From NCBI GenBank assembly GCA_018401015.1, contig JAGYLP010000003.1, positions 62,001 to 126,000 on the forward strand: a stretch of 64,000 bases of DNA. The letters run 5' to 3'. Numbering within the stretch: position 1 is the stretch's first letter; each line of letters starts with the position of its first letter. Position numbers and translations under genes: made by a program. This DNA comes from Bacteroidales bacterium. Its GTDB lineage: Bacteria; Bacteroidota; Bacteroidia; Bacteroidales; M50B96. The notes beneath the pieces are model-generated. The model worked only from the letters and a program-made list of their open reading frames with translations. It did no database searches and was not told the DNA's origin. Below are positions 40,701 to 49,840 of this stretch, in pieces.

Positions 40701-43700
40701 ATGAAAAAATCCACCATCTTACTGAGTATTTTACTTCTTTTCCTTGCAGGATTTAATTCCTATGCTCAAGAATTTCGAGGAAATGCTGCCCGGGAAATCG
40801 TAGCAGAGGCAAATCATTTACATTTTCAGAATGGACACAAAATCCCCGACTTCCTTGCCTTTGATGAAGAAAGCACCATGTTACCGAATGATTTTTTCCG
40901 CTATCTAAGTAAAACCTTTCCACTACCCAAGGGTATCGAATTCGATCTCCTAAATGCTTTCACCGATGAATCGGGCGATACGCATCTTCGCTATCAAGTT
41001 ATTTTCCAGAATACTCCCCTACACGATGCAGTGATTGTGGTTCACCAATCGCAGGGGAAAGTCATCTCCTTCAATGGGCATCTCCCCTCCAGTATCGATG
41101 CTTCGAACACCATTCTCCTTAACAAACCGGATGCTCTGGCACGTGCATTGGAATTAGCACCTGCCGAAGTATATAAATGGGAAATCCCTGACGAAGAAGC
41201 TCACTTGAAATGGGAAACCCAGGATAGCACCGCCAGCTACTACCCCGAAGCCAAACTTCTTTTATTTCCAGGCTCATACCCAAAATCGGACAATACCTAT
41301 CGCTACGTTTACGAACTTACTGTATACGCCCATTCGCCCCTTTTTCGCAAACGGATTGTCCTCGATGCTGCTTCCGGCGAACTCATTCTTGCAATGGATC
41401 TGATTCAAACCATCGATGTTCCCGGAACAGCTCAAACAAAATATTCAGGACTTCAGGAGATTACCTCTGATTCCTTTACCGGTGGATTCCGGTTAAGAGA
41501 AAGTGGAAGAGGAAACGGAATCAATACCTATAATCTGCAAAACTCCACCAACTATTCTGCAGCAGTCGATTTTACCGACAGCGATAATTTCTGGAATAAT
41601 TTCAATGTTCAACTCGACGAAGTGGCTACCGATGCGCATTGGGGTTCTGAAATGACTTACGACTACTATTTCAACACCCACAACCGAAATAGCATCGACA
41701 ACAATGGCTTTGCTCTAAACAGTTACGTACATTACGATGTAAATTATGTTAATGCATTTTGGGATGGTCAACGAATGACCTATGGCGATGGCGATGGAAG
41801 CACCGTGGATCCTCTAACCGCTCTCGATGTCGTTGCACATGAAATCACACATGGCTTAACTACCTACACTGCCGATCTCGATTATGCTTACGAATCGGGC
41901 GCAATTAACGAAAGCTTCTCCGATATTTTTGGAGCAGCGGTCGAATTTTATGCCAAGCCCAACGATGCCAACTGGACTATTGGCGAAGACATGAACATGA
42001 TTATTCGCGACATGGCGAACCCGAATGCGTACGGATCGCCCGATACCTACCAGGGTAATTTCTGGAATTTTTCCAGTAGCGATAATGGTGGTGTGCATAC
42101 CAACAGTGGCATCATGAATTACTGGTATCATTTAATAGTCGACGGAGGATCGGGAACTAACGACTTAGGGAATGCTTATAGCGTTAGCTCGATTGGAAGA
42201 AGCAAAGCCGATAAAATTGCTTACCGAACCTTGGTCGTTTACCTAACCAATACCTCACAGTATGCCGATGCACGCTTCTTAAGCATCATGGCAGCCATCG
42301 ATTTGTATGGTGCCTGCTCTCCTGAGGTTGAAGCAGTTACACGTGCCTGGCATGCTGTTGGAGTTGGCCCGAACTATGTGAACGATGTTGTTGCCGACTT
42401 TGCAGTTGATTTCAACATTTTTTGTACTCCAGGAAGTCCCATTCAGTTCACGAATAACTCCATCAACGGACTCGACTTTTTATGGGATTTTGGCGATGGA
42501 ACTACCAGCACCTTGCTCAATCCGGTTCACACCTACAACACCTTTGGGAACTACACCGTCAGTCTCATTGCCGAGGGAGGTACCTGCGGAACCGATACAA
42601 CCATTCAAACTTCCTTCATCAGCATCGACCCGACCTATCCCTGCGTCGCCAACATGGGAATCAGCGGTTCCCTGATTTTTACTAGTTGTCAAGGAACCTT
42701 GTTCGATAGCGGAGGAAGCCAAAATTACCAAGACAATACCAATGGGACAGCCACCATTGCTCCAAACGGAGCAATGGCTGTGGTACTCAACTTCTCGGAG
42801 TTTTCCTTCGAGAGTGGATACGATTTCTTGTACATTTACGATGGACCAACCACTCAAAGCCCATTGATCGGTTCCTATTCCGGAAATCTGTTACCCGAAG
42901 GAGGTCAGATTATCTCGTCGGGAGGAGCTATTACCCTTCGGCAAAGCAGCGATGGATATTTGACGGAAAGTGGATTTGAACTCACCTGGAACTGTGTTAT
43001 GCCCAATACCCCGCCAATTGCCAATTTCAATGCATTTCCACTGGTTAGTTGCGACGGATCTGTTTCTTTTCAAGATATCAGCGCCAACCTACCCAACGGC
43101 TGGCATTGGGATTTTGGCGATGGAAACACTAGCCAGCTGGCTGCTCCTACGCATGTTTATCAAAGCGATGGAGCATATACCATTCAATTAATTGTGGAAA
43201 ATCCTTACGGAACCGACACAATTGTACTGCCCAATTTCATTACAGTTAACATGAACATTGAACCGGAAATAAGTTCCATCGATACTTGTGCAAACTCCAG
43301 TTTCTACCTCAGCAGCGAAAATAGTCAACCCCTGCTCTGGTATGAGGATTCACTCGGAACTGAACTAATCGATATCCAATCGGAATACTACATCGACAAT
43401 CTTAGCACCGATCGTTCCTTCTGGGTGCAAGCAATGGGGCAAGACGACTTATACTCCGCAGGTAAGCCCGACAACAGTGGGTCCGGCAGTAATTTTACCA
43501 GTGCTTTTAATCATCATTTAGTTTTCGATGTCTATCGACCTATTAAACTCGTTTCAGTAAAAGTGTATTCCGGAGCTGCGGCTAATCGTGCCATTACGAT
43601 TTACGATAATCAAGACAACATTGTTTTCTACGATATCATTTTTATACCCGAGGGAGAACAGCGAGTTTATTTGAATGCCGATTTACCTGTGGGGACAGAT

Positions 43701-44411
43701 TATCGGATTCAAGGGCCCACCAGCCCGAATCTTTTTCGGAACAATGAAGGAACTCAATATCCTTATGTTCTGAATCAGCTTTTAAGCGTAAAATACTCCA
43801 GTGCAGGCAATGGATCCGGCGATCCCGATAGCTACAACTACTACTATTATTTCTACGATTGGGAAGTGATTGATGCTGGTTGTTTATCGGAACTTGTTCC
43901 TATAACCGTTGGAGTTATTCCGGAAGTATCCGCCGATTTTACCAGCAATGTCGATGGTGGCAGCGTTCAATTTAATTCCCTGACATCCAACGCCGATAAT
44001 TATGCCTGGGATTTTGGCGATGGCAACTCCTCATTCGAAGCGAATCCTTTGCATGTATATCAGGCAATTGGCGACTACACCGTCAGTTTGACGGCTTCGA
44101 ATGCTTGTTTTAATCAAACGGCAACGGAAACTATCAGTATTTCGGAGCTTGAATCGGACGAAATGGCCTGGATGAAAGAAGTCAACATTTATCCGAACCC
44201 GACACAGTCGGAAATTCAAATTGAACTAAATAATAATCCGGGACTAATGGTTGCTAGACTGTATAATGCTCTTGGCCAGGAGGTATTGAGCCGGTCATTT
44301 GCAGGCAAGCAAGCAAGAATTTCCCTGGCTGGTTTACCTGCCGGGGTTTATCAAATTAGCCTGAACAACGGACAAAGCACTTATAAAAGCAATCTGGTAT
44401 TAATCAACTAG
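40701..44411 (+). CDS. Large M4 (thermolysin-family) metalloprotease with PKD and CUB-like domains and T9SS tail
   Basis: This 1236-aa secreted protease has a signal peptide (MKKSTILLSILLLFLAGFNSYA), an FTP/PepSY propeptide (about 25-250), and an M4 catalytic domain with HEITH (H380, E381, H384), the third zinc ligand in NESFSDIFG, and GGVHTNSGIMNYWYHL. Three PKD domains share WDFGDG (near 594, 810 and 1103). A CUB-like region (YDFLYIYDGPTTQSP) lies between the first two. The T9SS type A sorting domain (IYPNPTQSEIQIEL ... GVYQISLNNG) ends it. It degrades extracellular protein. The ClC gene follows after 13 bp. Confidence 0.95.
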   Translation: MKKSTILLSILLLFLAGFNSYAQEFRGNAAREIVAEANHLHFQNGHKIPDFLAFDEESTMLPNDFFRYLSKTFPLPKGIEFDLLNAFTDESGDTHLRYQVIFQNTPLHDAVIVVHQSQGKVISFNGHLPSSIDASNTILLNKPDALARALELAPAEVYKWEIPDEEAHLKWETQDSTASYYPEAKLLLFPGSYPKSDNTYRYVYELTVYAHSPLFRKRIVLDAASGELILAMDLIQTIDVPGTAQTKYSGLQEITSDSFTGGFRLRESGRGNGINTYNLQNSTNYSAAVDFTDSDNFWNNFNVQLDEVATDAHWGSEMTYDYYFNTHNRNSIDNNGFALNSYVHYDVNYVNAFWDGQRMTYGDGDGSTVDPLTALDVVAHEITHGLTTYTADLDYAYESGAINESFSDIFGAAVEFYAKPNDANWTIGEDMNMIIRDMANPNAYGSPDTYQGNFWNFSSSDNGGVHTNSGIMNYWYHLIVDGGSGTNDLGNAYSVSSIGRSKADKIAYRTLVVYLTNTSQYADARFLSIMAAIDLYGACSPEVEAVTRAWHAVGVGPNYVNDVVADFAVDFNIFCTPGSPIQFTNNSINGLDFLWDFGDGTTSTLLNPVHTYNTFGNYTVSLIAEGGTCGTDTTIQTSFISIDPTYPCVANMGISGSLIFTSCQGTLFDSGGSQNYQDNTNGTATIAPNGAMAVVLNFSEFSFESGYDFLYIYDGPTTQSPLIGSYSGNLLPEGGQIISSGGAITLRQSSDGYLTESGFELTWNCVMPNTPPIANFNAFPLVSCDGSVSFQDISANLPNGWHWDFGDGNTSQLAAPTHVYQSDGAYTIQLIVENPYGTDTIVLPNFITVNMNIEPEISSIDTCANSSFYLSSENSQPLLWYEDSLGTELIDIQSEYYIDNLSTDRSFWVQAMGQDDLYSAGKPDNSGSGSNFTSAFNHHLVFDVYRPIKLVSVKVYSGAAANRAITIYDNQDNIVFYDIIFIPEGEQRVYLNADLPVGTDYRIQGPTSPNLFRNNEGTQYPYVLNQLLSVKYSSAGNGSGDPDSYNYYYYFYDWEVIDAGCLSELVPITVGVIPEVSADFTSNVDGGSVQFNSLTSNADNYAWDFGDGNSSFEANPLHVYQAIGDYTVSLTASNACFNQTATETISISELESDEMAWMKEVNIYPNPTQSEIQIELNNNPGLMVARLYNALGQEVLSRSFAGKQARISLAGLPAGVYQISLNNGQSTYKSNLVLIN

Positions 44412-44424
44412 CGAAACAATCTTC

Positions 44425-46209
44425 ATGAAGCTTTCGTGGCAACCCAAACGATGGATGCGAATCTTTCTCCGTTGGAGAATGAAGCACATTACTCATACCC
44501 AGTTCATTTACATACTGAGTGTTCTGGTTGGGTTAGCTGTTGGCCTAAGTGTCGTCATTCTAAAAAATACCGTCCATCTCATTCAACACCTACTGACCTT
44601 TGGTTTTTCGAAAGAATACTTTCACTATCCTTATGTGATTTACCCAACAATTGGCATACTGATTACGGTTCTGTTTGTTAAGTATGTGATTAAAAAGCCG
44701 GTTCGATCTGGCGTTCCTTTAGTGCTTAATTCTTTATCCAAGCAAAAAGGAAAAATTGAGAGCCACAACATGTACTCATCCATTGTTGCCAGTGCATTAA
44801 CGGTTGGGTTTGGTGGCTCGGTGGGGCTGGAGGGTCCATCGGTTGCAACCGGTTCGGCCATCGGATCGAACATTGGGCGATTATTTCATTTGCATTACAA
44901 GGACATTATACTCTTGCTGGGTTGTGCTGCCGCCGGAGCAATGGCAGCCATCTTCAAAGCTCCCATTGCAGGAATTGTTTTTGCACTCGAAGTAATCATG
45001 CTCGATTTGACCATGACTCGCATCATTCCACTGTTGCTTTCCACGGTTACCGGAACCATGACTTCCTACCTCATTTACGGACAAGAAGTGCTTTACAAAG
45101 TAGAGCTAACCGAAAGCTTTCACATCGACCAACTTCCTTTCTTCATTTTGCTTGGGGTGATTGCTGGGTTTGTTTCCATCTATTTTACCCATACCTTTCT
45201 TTACATTAACAAACGTTTTTCGAAAGTAAATTCTTGGTACAAGCGGTTATTGTTCGGTTCAATCCTGTTGGGAGTGCTCATCTTTTTCTTCCCATCACTT
45301 TATGGGGAAGGGTACGAAGACCTTAATCTTGCGCTTAACGATAACCTATATTACCTCTACGAAGAAAGTATCTTCTACGATTATCAGCATGAAATCCTGC
45401 TTACGGCAGGTTTACTTATTTTCCTGGTCTTATTTAAAGTGGTGGCGACTGCCATCACCATTGCGGCCGGTGGTGTGGGTGGAATTTTCGCTCCCAGCCT
45501 ATTCATTGGAGCGAACACGGGACTAGCATTCAGCACTATAGCTAACCTCTTCAATGCGGGTCTTTCGAATAGTACATTTGCCCTCGTTGGCATGGCCGGT
45601 CTCATGGCCGGGGTAATTCATGCACCACTCACGGCCATCTTCATGATTGCCGAAATTACGGGTGGGTATGAACTTTTCATTCCCTTGATGATCGTCTCAA
45701 CCATTGCATACGCCACGACTAAAATATTCGTCAACAATTCCGTTTATACCACCCAATTAGCAAAAGCCGGCGAGTTAATGACTCACCATAAGGATAAGGC
45801 CATTTTAAGGATGATGAATATTGAAAAACTCATTGAAAAAAATTTCGAACCTGTTCCTGTCGATGGCACTCTCCAAGATTTAATCGACGCAATAGCCCGT
45901 TCCACCCGGAATGTTTTTCCGGTTGTTGATCCGGAAAATCGCTTAGTTGGTCTGGTTACCCTCGACAGCGTGCGGGATAAAATTTTCAAACCGGAGCTCT
46001 ATCAGGAAATCTTAATCAAAGAATTGTTGTACGTTCCCACCCAGCTGGTTAATCGCCGCGATTCGATGGAGGAAGTTGCTCAAAAATTTAACACCAGCGG
46101 CAAATATGTTTTAGCTGTTGTAGATGAAGATAAGTACCTTGGCTTTGTTTCCCGCTCGAATGTTTTTTCCAAGTACCGACGGTTGATTAAACATTTCAGC
46201 GAAGATTAA
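44425..46209 (+). CDS. ClC-family chloride channel/transporter with tandem CBS domains
   Basis: This 594-aa protein has an 18-helix ClC core and two C-terminal CBS domains (about 465-590). Selectivity motifs: RSGVP (94-98), GLEGPSV with the gating Glu136, and GGIFAPSLFIG. The internal proton-relay position reads Glu189-Val190 (FALEV); the second residue is Glu203 in E. coli ClC-ec1 but Val in many ClC channels. This may mean channel-like or uncoupled transport. The CBS pair suggests nucleotide control. It follows the M4 protease after 13 bp, a surprising operon partner. Confidence 0.93.
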   Translation: MKLSWQPKRWMRIFLRWRMKHITHTQFIYILSVLVGLAVGLSVVILKNTVHLIQHLLTFGFSKEYFHYPYVIYPTIGILITVLFVKYVIKKPVRSGVPLVLNSLSKQKGKIESHNMYSSIVASALTVGFGGSVGLEGPSVATGSAIGSNIGRLFHLHYKDIILLLGCAAAGAMAAIFKAPIAGIVFALEVIMLDLTMTRIIPLLLSTVTGTMTSYLIYGQEVLYKVELTESFHIDQLPFFILLGVIAGFVSIYFTHTFLYINKRFSKVNSWYKRLLFGSILLGVLIFFFPSLYGEGYEDLNLALNDNLYYLYEESIFYDYQHEILLTAGLLIFLVLFKVVATAITIAAGGVGGIFAPSLFIGANTGLAFSTIANLFNAGLSNSTFALVGMAGLMAGVIHAPLTAIFMIAEITGGYELFIPLMIVSTIAYATTKIFVNNSVYTTQLAKAGELMTHHKDKAILRMMNIEKLIEKNFEPVPVDGTLQDLIDAIARSTRNVFPVVDPENRLVGLVTLDSVRDKIFKPELYQEILIKELLYVPTQLVNRRDSMEEVAQKFNTSGKYVLAVVDEDKYLGFVSRSNVFSKYRRLIKHFSED

Positions 46210-46224
46210 TTCAGTGAAGATTAA
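46195..46224 (+). repeat. 15-bp tandem duplication over the ClC stop codon
   Basis: TTCAGCGAAGATTAA and TTCAGTGAAGATTAA are adjacent with one mismatch. The unit encodes the last residues and the stop of the ClC protein; the second copy lies just after the stop and repeats it in frame. Confidence 0.85.
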
Positions 46225-46336
46225 TTGGAAAATCAGCTTTCCTTTTCGAACTTAGCACAGGAAAGTTTAGGATAAGGTTCTTATCTGATTATTCAACCTT
46301 TCCAAAACACGCTAGCTATTTTATATCTGTAATTCT

Positions 46337-46996
46337 ATGAAAAAGAAAAAAATTGCCGTTATCCTAAGCGGATCAGGAGTGTACGACGGTTCGGAGATAC
46401 ACGAGGCAACCCTGTCGATGTACGAAATAATGAAACAAGGTGCTGAATATGAAATATTTGCACCCAACATTGATCAAGCTCATGTAATCAATCATCTTAC
46501 AGGCGAGGTGATGAACGAAACACGCAATGTATTGATTGAATCGGCTCGTATTGCACGAGGAGCAATCAAACCCTTGGTTGAATTTAGAGCGAATCAATTC
46601 GACGGTTTGCTTCTTCCGGGTGGATTTGGTGCAGCCAAGAACTTATCGAGTTTTGCTTTCGATGGGGAGAACATGACCGTAAACGAGGCATTGAAACAAG
46701 CGGTACTTGATGCGGTCGAGAATGACTTATGCCTCGGAGCACTCTGCATTGCACCGGTTATCTTAGCCAAGATTCTCGATGAGCCAACCTTGACGATTGG
46801 ATCCGATCCGGGAACCATCAAGGCTATTGAGTCGATGGGAGGAGAACATGAAGTAACCGACCACGGCGAAGTAATTATCGATGAGAAATATAAGCTCGTT
46901 ACCACTCCTTGTTACATGCTCGATGCAACCATTGTTCAAATCGGAGAAGGGGCAGCAGCTGTTGTAAAAGAAATGCTCGCTTTAATGAATGAGTAA
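46337..46996 (+). CDS. elbB: ElbB, DJ-1/PfpI-superfamily glyoxalase-like protein
   Basis: This 219-aa protein shows the ElbB pattern: AVILSGSGVYDGSEIHEATLSM, IFAPNIDQAHVINHLTGE, NVLIESARIARG, the DJ-1 nucleophile elbow LCLGALCIAPVIL with its Cys, and VVTTPCYML-type end (LVTTPCYMLDATIVQIG). E. coli ElbB has glyoxalase activity in vitro. Its physiological role is uncertain. Its last 15 bp overlap the convergent DUF4294 gene. Confidence 0.95.
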   Translation: MKKKKIAVILSGSGVYDGSEIHEATLSMYEIMKQGAEYEIFAPNIDQAHVINHLTGEVMNETRNVLIESARIARGAIKPLVEFRANQFDGLLLPGGFGAAKNLSSFAFDGENMTVNEALKQAVLDAVENDLCLGALCIAPVILAKILDEPTLTIGSDPGTIKAIESMGGEHEVTDHGEVIIDEKYKLVTTPCYMLDATIVQIGEGAAAVVKEMLALMNE

Positions 46997-47692
46997 ATCG
47001 GTTTCGTTTCGTTCAATCCGCATCACAATCTCTTCGATCATCTTATCTTCTAAATTTTGGTCGGCATCGTATTGCTCTTTCAAATCGTTACGGAAGAGCA
47101 ATGCGATAGACTGCCAAAAGAAAGCTTGAAAAGCTCCCCTCATTTCCCGAATAATCTCATACGAGGAATTACCCGTTTGCCGGTCGATTAATTTCACGAG
47201 GATTCGTCCTTCGCTGAGGGTCATTTTCCATATAACCTCTTCGAATTCAGCGAACAATTCCTTTTCCGTTTCTTTAATGAGCTTTTTACGTTCCCACTCC
47301 GATTCGGCCTGGTCTAATTCTTTTTCTAATTCGGCCAAACGTGCTTCCAGAATCTTTGAATAGGGATAAACTTTCTTAACCTTTTTAGCCAGGCGATTGT
47401 ACTTACGGATATGTCGCTTCTTGGTATAGGAGGGTTTTTTGTAGATTGCTATTTCTTCCAGGGCGTAAATTGGCATGGAATCTTCCGCCGACCAGGGCAA
47501 AACAAACCACTCTTCTTCGCTAATGACGCTTACTGCACTATCGGTTGGTTGCTCGTTTTGGCCCCAGGCATTAATTGAAAAAGCCACCAGGGAAAAGATG
47601 AAAAAGGAAGCAAATAGAAAGAAAAGAAGACCTCGACTTTGGGAGGATGGTATGGTATACTGAATCATGGATTGTAAATGCCTTTTCATCAT
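46982..47692 (-). CDS. DUF4294 exported protein
   Basis: This 236-aa protein has an N-terminal signal or anchor (LLFFLFASFFIFSLVAFSINAWG). The conserved region YNRLAKKVKKVYPYSKILEARLAELEKELDQ ... LSEGRILVKLIDRQTG is the DUF4294 signature, with a coiled-coil-like middle. Family function is unknown and it is mostly restricted to Bacteroidota. Another possible start is M9 (MIQYTIP). Its 3' end overlaps elbB by 15 bp. Confidence 0.88.
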   Translation of the reverse strand: MMKRHLQSMIQYTIPSSQSRGLLFFLFASFFIFSLVAFSINAWGQNEQPTDSAVSVISEEEWFVLPWSAEDSMPIYALEEIAIYKKPSYTKKRHIRKYNRLAKKVKKVYPYSKILEARLAELEKELDQAESEWERKKLIKETEKELFAEFEEVIWKMTLSEGRILVKLIDRQTGNSSYEIIREMRGAFQAFFWQSIALLFRNDLKEQYDADQNLEDKMIEEIVMRIERNETDLLIH

Positions 47693-47781
47693 AACTCGCT
47701 CCGGTTAGCAAATGGTATGCCGCGGTGAGCAAGATACAATTTTTATCAGGCTAAAAAGGAAAGGTTCTAATCGATAGAACC

Positions 47782-47812
47782 AAAAAAAAAGTGCTCAGAT
47801 TGCTGAACACTT
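47782..47812 (-). terminator. Terminator of the ferredoxin gene
   Basis: A 10-bp stem (47789-47798 with 47803-47812) has one U-G pair on the minus-strand RNA and is followed by nine T. It lies about 30 bp after the ferredoxin stop. Confidence 0.85.
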
Positions 47813-47840
47813 TTTTATTTTTTCTTGAATTGCTACTCGC

Positions 47841-48008
47841 TTATTCAGGATGAATAGCCTCTACAGGACAAACATCGGCACAAGCTCCACAATCGGTGCA
47901 AGCATCAGGGTCTATGGAGTAGATATCGCCTTCCGAGATTGCGTCAACCGGACATTCGTCGATGCAAGAACCGCATGCGGTGCAATCGTCATTAATTACG
48001 TAAGCCAT
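47841..48008 (-). CDS. 2[4Fe-4S] ferredoxin, 55 aa
   Basis: This short gene encodes MAYVINDDCTACGSCIDEC at the N-terminus and CTDCGACADVCPVEAIHPE at the C-terminus. Two full CxxCxxCxxxCP clusters bind two [4Fe-4S] centres, as in clostridial-type bacterial ferredoxins. It is a low-potential electron carrier in the cytoplasm. The length is exactly that of the family. It has its own promoter (48045-48074) and terminator, so it is a single-gene unit. Confidence 0.96.
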   Translation of the reverse strand: MAYVINDDCTACGSCIDECPVDAISEGDIYSIDPDACTDCGACADVCPVEAIHPE

Positions 48009-48044
48009 TTTGATAAGTTTTAAAGTGATTAAGAACTACTCCGG

Positions 48045-48074
48045 CAAAGTTAGGTTCATTTTCGAATAAGCAAA
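48045..48074 (-). promoter_or_regulatory. Promoter of the ferredoxin gene
   Basis: On the minus strand TTTG (48074-48071) and TAACTTTG (48052-48045) are separated by 18 bp, fitting the Bacteroidota consensus. The -7 box is 36 bp upstream of the ATG. Confidence 0.72.
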
Positions 48075-48284
48075 AAAGCCGGACTATTTTTTTACCTAAG
48101 TGTAGGTATATTGTTCAGCAGGATTTTTACCCATAATTAGACTGAATCCAAAGAGCTTCAATCGGGTTTTATACGACCCACTATTCTCCCTCTAATCTGA
48201 ATTATATTCGAACATACGAATCCCTTTACGAATTGCGTTTTATGTTTAATTTGCAACCCGATTATTACCGGTTAAACCTTCGCT

Positions 48285-49742
48285 ATGAAATTCCTTTCGT
48301 CTGCCCGATGGCTGTCTGTTTCCCTCCTCGTACTTGTAGCTTACAGTCAACTTTTCACCTCCTGTAATTCGGATGATGTAGTTCTGAGCGGCTCGGCTGT
48401 CCAATTGGAATTTTCGCGCGATACGGTGCTCTTCGATACCGTTTTTACGTCGATAGGATCAACAACTCAATACATTACGGTTATTAACCCTTCCAAGACC
48501 GGAACCGTCCAAATTGATGAAATCCGCTTAGCTGGGGGCGATGAATCAAATTACCGTCTCAATGTAGATGGAAGGCAAAGTAATGAAGCCTCCCTGATTC
48601 AAATCCGACCACAGGATAGCTTATTTATTTTTGTTGAAGTAACCGTCGATCCGACTGGCAATAACCTTCCAGTATTAGTTACCGACAGCATTCTTTTCAT
48701 GCTTGGCAGCAAACAGGAAAAAGTTCAGTTAATGGCATTTGGGCAAGATTATCACTACATCGACAATTCCTGGATTCCAACGCAAACCTGGACCAACGAC
48801 AAACCGTATGTAATTTATAATTCCATGGGAGTAGATTACGACGAAGAACTCACCATCGAAGCAGGCTGCCAGCTATATTTCCATAAAAACTCCAGCTTAT
48901 TTGTGCGCGGAACATTGAAAGTACAGGGAACAAACAACGACCCGGTTGTATTTCAAGGCGACCGATTGGAAAGTCATTACGACGAAATTCCAGGGCAATG
49001 GGGTTACATTCATTTCTTACCAGGCAGTAAATACAACGAAATTGATTGGGCCATCATCAAAAACAGTGTCATTGGCATACAAGTCGATACCTTTGCAACC
49101 ATTGAACCTTGTTTACGCATCAGCAACACAGAAATCCGAAACATGACCGCTGTTGGGTTGCTGGCGCAAGGATCGAAAGTGAGCGTGGATAATACTCTTT
49201 TTACTAATTGTGGTCAATATGCAGTCGTTTTAAGCATTGGTGGAGAATACAACTTTAATCATTGTACGATTGGTAATTATTATCAATTTGGCAACCGTGT
49301 CACACCCTCCCTCGTCCTGAATAATTATTACGAAGACGTGAATGGGAATTTTCAGGTTCGAGCGCTTGAAAATGCCTATTTCATCAATTGCATCATTTAC
49401 GGAAGTAACGAGAATGAATTGGTCCTCGACAAATATCCCAATGCCTTTTCAATTTTCAATTATCATTTTGAAAACTGTTTAATACGTATCGAAGAAGATA
49501 AATTGGAGGATCCTGAGAGGATGATTAACTGTATCCTCAATCAAGAACCGGCCTTTTACAATAGTTTCGATCAGAATTTTTCCCTGACCGAAAGTTCACC
49601 TGCCCGCAGCAAGGCTTTGATTCAAGCCTCCTATCTTCTGCCCTTCGACCTGAGTGGTCGGAATCGACTTTCGGATGGAGCACCCGATATAGGTGCCTTT
49701 GAATGGTTCGTGGGCGATGGTGATGAGAATGAATCGGAATAA
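48285..49742 (+). CDS. Lipoprotein with beta-helix-like repeats
   Basis: This 485-aa protein has the lipobox LFTSC (Cys27). Residues about 40-150 form an Ig-like domain (LEFSRDTVLFDTVFTSIGSTTQYITVINPS). From about 180 on, short repeated strands suggest a right-handed parallel beta-helix (LTIEAGCQLYFHKNSSLFVRGTLKVQGT, ISNTEIRNMTAVGLLAQGSKVSVDNTLFTNCG, YFINCIIYGSNENEL). The end GRNRLSDGAPDIGAFEW is common in Bacteroidota surface beta-helix proteins. It is probably surface exposed. No catalytic residues can be assigned. purB follows after about 100 bp. Confidence 0.82.
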   Translation: MKFLSSARWLSVSLLVLVAYSQLFTSCNSDDVVLSGSAVQLEFSRDTVLFDTVFTSIGSTTQYITVINPSKTGTVQIDEIRLAGGDESNYRLNVDGRQSNEASLIQIRPQDSLFIFVEVTVDPTGNNLPVLVTDSILFMLGSKQEKVQLMAFGQDYHYIDNSWIPTQTWTNDKPYVIYNSMGVDYDEELTIEAGCQLYFHKNSSLFVRGTLKVQGTNNDPVVFQGDRLESHYDEIPGQWGYIHFLPGSKYNEIDWAIIKNSVIGIQVDTFATIEPCLRISNTEIRNMTAVGLLAQGSKVSVDNTLFTNCGQYAVVLSIGGEYNFNHCTIGNYYQFGNRVTPSLVLNNYYEDVNGNFQVRALENAYFINCIIYGSNENELVLDKYPNAFSIFNYHFENCLIRIEEDKLEDPERMINCILNQEPAFYNSFDQNFSLTESSPARSKALIQASYLLPFDLSGRNRLSDGAPDIGAFEWFVGDGDENESE

Positions 49743-49840
49743 TGAAGTGCGACTCCGTTTTTTTTCCTGCTTATTGTACCTTTGAGGCCAATTGAAAAAA
49801 TGTCTCATTGGCTTATACTACCTGCAATTAGAAGGAAATC

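Noticed and set aside
47841-48008. Reading the ferredoxin region as non-coding because it is under 60 codons
   Set aside because: Two complete CxxCxxCxxxCP clusters, a full promoter and a terminator show it to be a real 55-aa gene.
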